64,000 nt of DNA. Source: Polytrichum commune. Taxonomy: Eukaryota; Streptophyta; Polytrichopsida; Polytrichales; Polytrichaceae. A model generated the notes under the pieces. That model was not told the DNA's origin, ran no database searches, and saw nothing but the letters and a program-made list of their open reading frames with translations. Position numbers and translations under genes: made by a program. How positions within the stretch are numbered: the stretch's first letter is position 1; the number at the start of each line of letters is the position of its first letter. This document shows, piece after piece, positions 55,841 through 64,000 of the stretch. The DNA lies in the NCBI GenBank assembly GCA_950295325.1, contig OX485808.1:9426501-9490500 (forward strand), written 5' to 3'.

Positions 55841-56813
55841 TGTCGCGCACCTCTCCATGAGGAGTGCCCGAAACACCATGGGCACAAGGGGGACCCCGGA
55901 GTGACACCCGGGACTTGTGGCGCCGTTGGTGAGAAGGCCCAAGTGATCCTAGTGTGGGTGAGGGCCCCGGGCGTTGGGAACGCCTCCCACCCACGGAGAC
56001 TAGGAGGCAGAAGGGTTAGGCATGAGCTATGCGTAGCTCATGGCGTGGTGATTCTAGAATGCTCAAGATCACCTCAATCGGAGGTGTGAGCTAGGAGTTA
56101 TGGCCATTTGAGTGGGGCGCTGTCCCGGGACAGCGCCCTGGTACAGCAGTGCCTGGGAGTGATTCCCGGGACTGCCAAGGTTCAAACAGGCATAACTTCC
56201 TCAAGACTTGCCCGAATGGGGCAAGTGACCAGTCCATCGGCATCTACGTGAAGTGTAGATGAAGATGGAGTGGTTGGTTGTTATGATCAGACATCATACA
56301 AGGAAGTTATGATGGTCTGAAGCTGCTGGGGGGGTTCTAGGCGCAGCAGCTAAAGGAAAATGTCCACTTGGCCCCAACTCTTGGTAGAGAGACAAGAGGT
56401 TGGTTGACGGTGGGGTAGGGGCCCCGCGTAGAGTCCTAGAGGCTTATATGGGTGAGGTGGTGTGGCCTCACCCACCCGAGGCCGAACGGCTCGGCCTCCA
56501 TGGGCTTTGGCCCATTGTGAGGCCATAGTTGCCTAGTATGGTTCGGGTTGTTGTAGTGTTGCTCCGGCAACGCGATGATCAACATGGGATTGGACTTCCA
56601 TGGACGGAAGTCCACATCTAGGAATGGGTTACCGATTAAGGGGTGAGTCCCGAAAGCAAAGTAGGAGGGTTGGTTCCCTCCTATGAACTATAAGGTCCGG
56701 GGTAGGAGGAGCTAACCATTAGCATGGCGGAATGCGAATGGTTAGCGCTCGTAACCTTTGCTAGAATTGAAAATTGGCAAGATTGTCAAGGGGGGCTAGC
56801 AAGGGTGGCGACA
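55841..56813 (+). repeat. 5' LTR of element E
   Basis: 973 bp with TGTCGCGC...GGCGACA ends. It contains the 24-bp palindrome at 56115-56138 and the inverted repeat GGACTTCCAT/ATGGAAGTCC-like at about 56592-56613. Confidence 0.95.
56443..56450 (+). promoter_or_regulatory. TATA-like box in the LTR
   Basis: CTTATATG preceded by a GC-rich segment, about 370 bp before the LTR end. It is conserved in every LTR, also on the reversed copies as CATATAAG. The assignment rests on sequence and position only. Confidence 0.35.
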
Positions 56814-56815
56814 CT

Positions 56816-56827
56816 TGGTATCAGAGC
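56816..56827 (+). other. tRNA-iMet primer binding site of element E
   Basis: TGGTATCAGAGC two bases after the 5' LTR. Confidence 0.9.
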
Positions 56828-56863
56828 AGGGTTCCAATATTTGAGCTAGCACTTTGAGGGAGA

Positions 56864-57500
56864 CATGGCTATCAAACCTGAGGGTTATTATGGTGACCCC
56901 GGGGTTTCAAAAAGGTTGTGAGGCTCAAATTGGAACAAAGATCATGTGTAAATGGAATTTGACCATACCATTAGTTCTAATGACAATGGTGGGCATGATG
57001 GTGGATTCGGTAAGGAAAATGGTGGAGTCCTTTGAAAGGGCTCCCGCACACCTCAAAAAACATTTGGGGCCTAGAATACCGAATGCACCCAAAACCTTGG
57101 AAGGCATTAATGTTGAATTGAAATTCCAATTCCAAATGCTTGGAAGGTATTGATGTTGGAATGAATTTGGTGGAAATGAGGCGTCCGGGCCTCTTAAGGC
57201 ATATATGCGCGCATTTCACACCCGAATGAATTGTACATCTTAGATGAACGAGCTTTCTAAGAAATGCATCGTTTTAGGTGGGTTTCAAAAGCGGGTGGTG
57301 AATACCAAGTTCAAATTTCCAAAGTTTATTGAGGTTGTGGCGGGGATCATCAAAATTGCCATGAGCATCAAGGCCGATGACCCCATTAAGCAATTTGGCG
57401 GTGCGTTACAACAATGGACGTTGAGGGGAGATAGGTACCCCGCCAAATAATACTTGTGCCGCGAACCGAATGTAAGACGATGACATTGTGGCCAAGGCTA
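56864..57500 (+). pseudogene. Degenerate gag of element E
   Basis: Begins ATGGCTATCAAACCTGAGGG with a stop 19 codons later. A second frame carries FQKGCEAQIGTKIMCKWNLTIPLV and PKTLEGINVELKFQFQMLGRY to 57153. A third piece KRVVNTKFKFPKFIEVVAGIIKIAMSIKADDP runs to 57450. No complete gag exists. Confidence 0.5.
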
Positions 57501-58018
57501 ATAGCCTTAAGCCGAGGCCAAGTCTTTTGTACCTTGAGGCTCAAATGAATGGGAGAAATGTCTCATGTATTGACAAAGAGGCTACCACTCCTTCTTGAGC
57601 CCAAAACTCATAAGGGAGTTGGGGCTTGCCGATGGGTAGAGCGGGCAAGCCCACCAAGGTGCGGTTTGGAAAGGGCAAACCGCATGAGACAAAGGAGGTC
57701 GCGATGCATGTAACCTTTCAATGTGGGACATTGGATTTTTGTCAAAATTTCACACCAAGTGAAATAGATGAAATGCATGTCATTGTGAAGGCCGCCTTCT
57801 TTGAAACTCACATGATAGATGTGAGGTGCAAGCCGGTGTGCTTGCGGTGCATTATGATGTGTCATAATGGCAAAGAATTGAAGTTCAAATTAACAAGGAC
57901 TCCTATGGTAGGAGGACCTAAGTTGAATTTGGTCTTAATGGACCAAATGAAAAAAAGAAAAAGACATAATGGTCGTGGTTCAATTGGAGCAACTCCAAGG
58001 AACGTATGGGGAGGCTAG
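57501..58018 (+). pseudogene. Protease region of element E
   Basis: Catalytic position IDKEATTPS followed by a stop, then LGLPMGRAGKPTKVRFGKGKPHETKEVAMHVTFQCGTLDFCQNF, HMIDVRCKPVCLRC, PMVGGPKLNLVLMDQM. It has the same layout as D and the active-site motif is likewise lost. Confidence 0.65.
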
Positions 58019-59720
58019 GAAAGATGGGCCTCCCCCAAACCACATTGGTGGGACGTTGGTGAGATACAAGGATGTATTCACCAATGTGTTGCCCAAAAAG
58101 TTACCGCCAAGGAGTGAAAAATAACTTTGCTCAACGAGAGATTGAGTTCTTGAGGTATGTGGTGACAAAGGGCGTTGGTGGATGAACATGAAGAATGTCA
58201 AAGCAATCCAAAAGGAGACTTGGCCCTTCATTCAAAAAAAAGCTTAGGTCATTTGTTGGCCTAGCCAACTACTACCACCACTTCATTCGAGAGTTTTCGA
58301 AGGTTGCTAGGACCTTATTCAACTTATTGAGGGAAATGGCTATCCCAAGAGTGGGATGAGCCTTGTCACCAAGCCTTTGGGGAGCTCAAGAGCAAGTTCT
58401 CTTCACAAGATGTGGTTAAGTTTCCGGGTTTTCATAAGCATTTTGAGGTGCACATGGAGGCGAAGGATTTTACCATTGGTGGATGTTGATCCAAGATGGA
58501 TGACCATTGCTTGTGGGAGCATTAAGCTCCATGGTTGTCGAACCTTGTCCGGCTTGTGCAAGAAATGGTTATCCCAAGAGTGGGATGAGCCTTGCCACCA
58601 AGTCTTTGAGGAGCTTAAGAGCAAGTTCTCTTCGCCGCCCGTGCTCAAGTTCGCGGAGTTTGACAAACCTTTTGAGGTGCATACGGGGGCGAGTAACTTT
58701 ACCATTGGCGGATGTGATCCAAGATGGATGCCCATTGCATATGGGAGCATTAAGCTTAATGGTTGTCGAACCTTGTGTGACTTGTGAAAGAAAGGGCTAT
58801 CCCAAGAGTGGGATGAGCCTTGTCACCAAGTCTTTGGGGAGCTTAAGAGCAAGTTCTCTTCGCCGCCCGTGCTCAAGTTCGCGGAGTTTGACAAACCTTT
58901 TGAGGTGCATACGGGGGCGAGTAACTTTACCATTGGCGGATGTGATCCAAGATGGATGCCCATTGCATATGGGAGCATTAAGCTTAATGGTTGTCGAACC
59001 TTGTGTGACTTGTGAAAGAAATGGCTATCCCAAGAGTGGGATGAGCCTTGTCACCAAGTCTTTGGGGAGCTTAAGAGCAAGTTCTCTTCGCCGCCCGTGC
59101 TCAAGTTCGTGGAGTTTGACAAACCTTTTGAGGTGCATACGGGGGCGAGTGACTTACCATTGGCGGATGTTGAGGCAAGATGGAAGGCCATTGCATATGA
59201 GAGCATGAAGCTCGATGGTTGTCCCACCTTGTCCGACTTGTGGAAGAAATGGCTATCCCAAGAGTGGGATGATGTTTGTCATGAGTCTTTGGGGAGCTTA
59301 AGACCAAGTTCTCTTTGCCGCCCGTGCTCAAGTTCGCGGAGCTTGACAAACCTTTTGAGGTGCATACGGGGGTGAGTGACTTTGCCAATGGTGGATTATG
59401 TGTAATTGGATGGCCATTGCATATGGGAGCATGAAGCTCGATGGTTGTCAAAGAAGACAACCAACTCATGACAAAGAACTTCTTTGCGGTAGTGCATTGC
59501 TTGAAGATGTGGCGATACTATTTGGGGTCGCACAAAGAAAAGGTCTACATGGACAATGTGTCCTAAAAGAATTTTGACATACAAGCGCAAGTGAGCGCCA
59601 AGTCACTGCGGTGGCATGATAGTTTGGCGCTTATGAAGGTGGATTTGATCCACAAACCGGACCGTGGAAATGTGGTGCCGGATGCGCGAAGTAGACGGGA
59701 AGAGTTCCAAGCAATGAGAA
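58019..59720 (+). pseudogene. RT thumb and RNase H with five tandem units (element E)
   Basis: The RT start YKDVFTNVLPKKLPPRSEK joins the thumb (QREIEFLRYVVTK, LRSFVGLANYYHHFIREFSKVARTLF) at about 58105-58125, without a palm. ~228-bp units begin near 58333, 58562, 58790, 59019 and 59244; units 2 and 3 are nearly identical, so the latest duplication is recent. RNase H continues as QRRQPTHDKELL (59450-59490) and ends DARSRREE (~59690). Confidence 0.8.
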
Positions 59721-59779
59721 CCATCCAAACCTTGTGGCTAATGTGTGCCGGCGAAGGAAACTTGTGATGCAAGATACGG

Positions 59780-61230
59780 GAGGGGTAAATTCACTACCCC
59801 AAAGCACAAAAGCTTTTAGGTGAGCTTCACAAGAGCAAGGTGCTCAAAGAGGTTAAGTTGGTGGACGGATTGTTCAAGTGCAAGCAAAGTTGGGTGTATG
59901 TGCCACAAGGCAAGTTGAGGCTATCGGTTTTGAAGAAGAAATATGATAGTCACATTGCCGGCCAAAGAGAAGAAAGAAAAAACCGCCATAAAATGGTGTC
60001 TTGGAGGTACCATTGGCGGTGCATAAAGGAGGATATAGCCCACTTTGTGAAGGCTTGGATGAAGTGCCAAGTGAACCGAGCCTCTAACCAAAACCAAGGT
60101 GGTTTCTTGCAACCGTTGCCTATCCCGTTGGCGCCATGGCATGGCATGTGCATGGACTTGATCACAAGTTTGCCGGAGTCACATGGGTACGATGCCATCT
60201 TGTTGATGGTAGAGCGGTTTGCCAAGTTGGCACACATGGTGCCGATTGTGGGAACCGCCACCGCGTTGGAGACCGCATAGCCTTTTCTCAAAGGATGGTT
60301 GAGGCACCACGGGTTGCCAAGAGTGATTGTGTGGGATCAAGATCCAAAGTTCACAAGTGCATTTTCAATGCATTTCTCTAAGGAGGTCGGAATGAAACTA
60401 AGGTTTAGCACGACCTTGCATTCCCAAATGAATGGGAAATCGGAGCGTGTGAATGGAGTCTTGAAGCAATACTTGAGGAACTTGGTGGGGGCGGACCAAG
60501 GAGATTGGGTGGACTATGTGGGTCGAGCGGAGTGTAATTGCAATGTAGCCACGCACTTGGCTACCAAGGGGTGGTCTTTGATGGTGGCTTATGGAGTGGA
60601 TGTGCTCCAACCTATTAACCTAGCTCTCGAGGGGGCACATTCAACACTAGAGTTCAACCAAGATGGTGAGGACTTGGCCAAGAAGCGTGAACAAGTCTTG
60701 GAGATGACCAAGTTGTTGGTGGAGAAAGTCCGAAGGTGCTACGGAGTGCAAGTCAATGCCGGAAGACGCGAAGTGGAGAATGAGGTGGGCCAAAAGGTGT
60801 TGTTGAATGTGAACAACTTCACTTAGCCGGAAGGCCTCACTCCAAAGTTCATGTCCAAAATTGGAGCTCCGTTTCCCATTGTGGAACAAGTGGTCAAGGA
60901 CATATATAAGTTGGAATTACCGCCGGAGATCAAAGTGCATCCGACATTTCATGTCTCGTTACGAAAGTGATTTTAGGACGACACCTTGTGGCCCGATCAC
61001 AAGCAAGTGATTAGGCCATGTCCCGACCTTGTGGAGGTCATTTGGAACATGAGGTAAGAGGGCATCCTCAAGTGTAGGAAGCCCAAGTGAAAAGGAAAGA
61101 AAAAGTACAAAGGAGTACTTGGTGAAATGGTGAGGATACCATGAGAAAGAAACCGCTTTGGTAGCGGCAAGAGACATGGTCAACACCAATGAATTGGTGA
61201 AGCACTTTGAAGAAACTAAGGCTAGACATT
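59780..61230 (+). pseudogene. Integrase and chromodomain of element E
   Basis: Zinc region with His residues and VKAWMKCQ (one Cys lost) 59930-60080; MDLITSLPES ~60150; TAG 60278-60280; VIVWDQDPKF ~60330; GKSERVNGV with catalytic Glu ~60440; TAG after NVNNFT (60824-60826); KVHPTFHVS ~60930. The chromodomain is still readable in pieces: EGILKCRKPK (~61059), then VKW-stop-GYHEKETALVAARDMVNTNELVKHFEETKA (about 61118-61220), the aromatic and acidic pattern of a chromodomain. This supports the chromovirus assignment. Confidence 0.85.
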
Positions 61231-62055
61231 CCAATAAAAAGAAGCGTAGGCATTGATGAGGACATCAATCTCCTTTAGTGGGGGAGAGACTCTAGTAGCA
61301 AACATAGCTTCGAGGTTAATTGCTCCACTACATGCACTTGTTCTTTGGCTGAGGGAATAAAGTCCAAACTTTAGTGGTGCAAAGAGAAAAGTATGAGATG
61401 AGGTCCTAGTCTTGTACTTGTGCTTGGTTAATGGAAGAGGGGGAATAGACATGCCAAACTAGGTTGGGTAAGCCGAGTAATTGGGGCCACGGCTTGGAGG
61501 GGCCTTGGATAAAACCAAGAAACTTCTTAGTTGTGGGCTTGTCCGGGCGGGGACAAGGTGATGGCGCGTGCTCATAAAAGTGCTACCCGCGAGCTAACGA
61601 GAGTTGGCGCATGGGAGTCATGAACCCATGTCTCGAAAGAACAAAGTGGGAACCGAGTCGGGCGGGACTTAGCATCACCCCCGTGCGATCGAGGCGTGGC
61701 TTAACAATGGAAAGCCATCTCGGAGTTGCAACCGAGACAACTTAGTAGAAGCGTTGAGGTCTCGCCTAGATGTGTCATGTTAGGCTAGTGGAGCCTAACG
61801 GGGGAGGCCCAAAGGAGGGGCAACCCAAGTGAGTCCCAAAGTAGGTGGGTCTAGTGTAGGTTAGGTCCTTGGAGGAGAAATCCAAGGTCGCTAACGGACC
61901 ACCTAGGAACGACACCTTTGGGACTATGCCAAATTTGAAGATGCATTGTGGGGGTCGCGCCCTAAGGTAAACACAATGCCGCACCATAGAGGATGGCAAC
62001 TTGAGAATTGGTGTGCCGACTACGAGTATAGTCGATGAGGGCATCGACTCCGTTT

Positions 62056-62067
62056 GGTGGGGGTGAG
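62056..62067 (+). other. Polypurine tract of element E
   Basis: GGTGGGGGTGAG directly before the 3' LTR. Confidence 0.8.
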
Positions 62068-63040
62068 TGTCGCGCACCTCTCCATGAGGAGTGCCCGAAA
62101 CACCATGGGCACAAGGGGGACCCCGGAGTGACACCCGGGACTTGTGGCGCCGTTGGTGAGAAGGCCCAAGTGATCCTAGTGTGGGTGAGGGCCCCGGGCG
62201 TTGGGAACGCCTCCCACCCACGGAGACTAGGAGGCAGAAGGGTTAGGCATGAGCTATGCGTAGCTCATGGCGTGGTGATTCTAGAATGCTCAAGATCACC
62301 TCAATCGGAGGTGTGAGCTAGGAGTTATGGCCATTTGAGTGGGGCGCTGTCCCGGGACAGCGCCCTGGTACAGCAGTGCCTGGGAGTGATTCCCGGGACT
62401 GCCAAGGTTCAAACAGGCATAACTTCCTCAAGACTTGCCCGAATGGGGCAAGTGACCAGTCCATCGGCATCTACGTGAAGTGTAGATGAAGATGGAGTGG
62501 TTGGTTGTTATGATCAGACATCATACAAGGAAGTTATGATGGTCTGAAGCTGCTGGGGGGGTTCTAGGCGCAGCAGCTAAAGGAAAATGTCCACTTGGCC
62601 CCAACTCTTGGTAGAGAGACAAGAGGTTGGTTGACGGTGGGGTAGGGGCCCCGCGTAGAGTCCTAGAGGCTTATATGGGTGAGGTGGTGTGGCCTCACCC
62701 ACCCGAGGCCGAACGGCTCGGCCTCCATGGGCTTTGGCCCATTGTGAGGCCATAGTTGCCTAGTATGGTTCGGGTTGTTGTAGTGTTGCTCCGGCAACGC
62801 GATGATCAACATGGGATTGGACTTCCATGGACGGAAGTCCACATCTAGGAATGGGTTACCGATTAAGGGGTGAGTCCCGAAAGCAAAGTAGGAGGGTTGG
62901 TTCCCTCCTATGAACTATAAGGTCCGGGGTAGGAGGAGCTAACCATTAGCATGGCGGAATGCGAATGGTTAGCGCTCGTAACCTTTGCTAGAATTGAAAA
63001 TTGGCAAGATTGTCAAGGGGGGCTAGCAAGGGTGGCGACA
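62068..63040 (+). repeat. 3' LTR of element E
   Basis: 973 bp, no difference from the 5' LTR seen by eye, followed by the target duplication GGTTT. Confidence 0.95.
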
Positions 63041-63045
63041 GGTTT

Positions 63046-63885
63046 GTCCCAGTGAGGACAGGCCAGACGTCCGGGACATCCGGACGGTGCTGCACCCACT
63101 TCCTCCTGGTGCCTTTGACACATCTTTCAATGTCGTCGTTGCAGAAGAAGAATTGTGTCAAGAATTCCTTGTTCTTCTTGTAGTCGCGCATGTAGCCGGT
63201 GTACGTAGGAGCTGGAGTACTTTTACCATGCCGAACGATCTTCTGGGTGCACTTGGTCTTTGTGCGAGCTTGCATGGCGAAGCAGGCCTTGGCGGAAGTC
63301 TTGGGCAGTCTAGAAATGTGCCACTTGGAGACATCGCAGTGGGTCTCCTGAATGTTATTGACGTGGGTGACCCGTTGTGGAATCGATTTCTCGGGTGATT
63401 GTGCTAGGGGCAGGTCTGATGGTGTGGAGGAATCAGTACGTGCCTTGGTTGACCTAGTGCTCACTCGTGGATGAGAGAAGCTAACCTTGTCGGGTCTATG
63501 TGAATCATGATCAGAACCAGGGGGCATATCAAGTTTGCGCTTGGTGGTGCCAAAGACCTCCTCTCCTTCGAGTTGGGGTTTGCGGGTGCACCAATGCTCT
63601 GCTCCAGGCATGTGCTCGAGTGCTGCAACAATTCTCTTGGCGTCACCGGATCGTTGTGCAGCACGAGGGCAGAGTTCTTCCTTTCATGGGCCAGTACCAG
63701 AGCGATCACCCTTCAAGTAGGCGTAGTAGTTCGTACATTGCATGAACGCCCTCACAAAATCATCGACGGTCGCAACATATAGATCAGAGCCACAGTTTCT
63801 AGACTGCTGAAGCCATTTGTTATGGACTGTCTCGGAGAGGTTGCAAGATGGCATCTCTGCCAACTCAGAATCTGTGAAATTCTGA
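63046..63885 (-). pseudogene. SWIM-domain protein gene, upstream exon (interrupted by element E)
   Basis: Minus strand. A likely acceptor TTTCTCTCAG (ends about 63886) opens NFTDSELAEMPSCNLSETVHNKWLQQS, then VATVDDFVRAFMQCTNYYAYLKGDRSGTGP and an in-frame TGA (63684-63686), after which the same frame stays open: KEELCPRAAQ, LEHMPGAEHW, PPGSDHDSHRPDKVSFSHPRVSTRS, KSIPQRVTHVNNIQETHCDVSKWHISRLPKTSAKACF, TYTGYMRDYKKNKEFLTQFFFCNDDIERC, ending PVLTGTN at the insertion. The TGA and the 7.2-kb insertion both disable it. It was probably transposase-derived, like other SWIM proteins. An upstream exon should lie beyond 64000. Confidence 0.65.
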
Positions 63886-64000
63886 GAGAAATCAAGAAAA
63901 TGTAGTGAGAACGCTTTGTACAAAAACAGGCTAAAATCCTAAATTGACACCCACAAACAAAAAAACCCACAAAAACAAAACAAAATCCAAAAAAAATTCA
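63886..64000 (-). other. A-rich segment, probably intron of the SWIM gene
   Basis: Rich in T on the minus strand, ending in TTTCTCTCAG, as expected for the 3' end of an intron. Nothing else is recognised. Confidence 0.4.

Larger units (their letters stand above)
55841..63040 (+). mobile_element. Complete chromovirus LTR retrotransposon (element E)
   Basis: 7200 bp, plus strand, LTRs 55841-56813 and 62068-63040 (973 bp each, apparently identical by eye), primer binding site, polypurine tract, target duplication GGTTT (55836-55840 and 63041-63045). This is the youngest-looking copy together with C2. Both LTRs end GGGTGGCGACA instead of GGGTTGCGACA. It has five tandem RNase H units and all the family defects, so it must have been mobilised by proteins supplied from elsewhere. 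Confidence 0.95.

Overview
The window reads as nuclear DNA of a land plant. The evidence is GT-AG introns, TTTAGGG-type interstitial telomere repeats (37467-37500), Ty3/gypsy LTR retrotransposons primed by initiator-Met tRNA, and very low gene density. Several gene families look like those I associate with seedless plants (moss, lycophyte, fern), but I cannot fix the species.

About two thirds of the window is one family of chromovirus-type Ty3/gypsy elements with ~973-bp LTRs (TGTCGCG...TTGCGACA). I resolve a partial copy B (+, 1-1125 and 7874-11391) split by a complete copy A (-, 1126-7873); a partial copy C (-, 13892-16608 and 23656-23797) split by a complete copy C2 (-, 16609-23655); a partial copy D (+, 23798-31128) carrying two solo LTRs; a solo LTR at 12152-13127 and another at 48223-49194; and a complete copy E (+, 55841-63040). 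Seven insertions have perfect 5-bp target duplications. LTR pairs are near-identical or apparently identical, so movement was recent. Yet every copy that covers the region lacks the reverse-transcriptase catalytic core, shares an in-frame TAG inside integrase and lacks a normal protease active site. The family looks non-autonomous. It also carries a 228-bp, frame-preserving tandem unit at the RT/RNase H junction in 3 to 5 copies.

The most interesting part is 31128-47352, bounded by a perfect 29-bp inverted repeat (TAACACTATATTCG...). I propose a ~16.2-kb DNA transposon. Its left half carries a minus-strand transposase-like gene with one frameshift (31661-34725). Its centre carries a 78-bp minisatellite and an AT-rich spacer. 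Its right half carries a plus-strand multi-exon gene (39968-45894) whose exons join in phase 0. That gene joins a ParB-like (tentative) region, an unrecognised domain, an acidic/proline-rich linker and an FCP1/NIF-like HAD phosphatase, and two further exons (46032-46802) follow it. A palindrome with 10-bp arms GTTTGGGTCG/CGACCCAAAC around two variable bases occurs about 36 times in 34.9-44.6 kb: in the minisatellite, in four introns of this gene and twice in its coding sequence. It occurs nowhere else in the window.

A second copy of the phosphatase plus follow-on exon module lies at 51285-53161. It ends in a diverged copy of the same terminus (53537-53564), so the module appears to be an internal part of a transposon family. 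Between the two modules is a ~48-bp minisatellite (47350-50000) split by a solo LTR.

The right end holds a decayed transposase-like gene (53567-54743) and a minus-strand SWIM zinc-finger gene (55267-63885) interrupted by the young element E.
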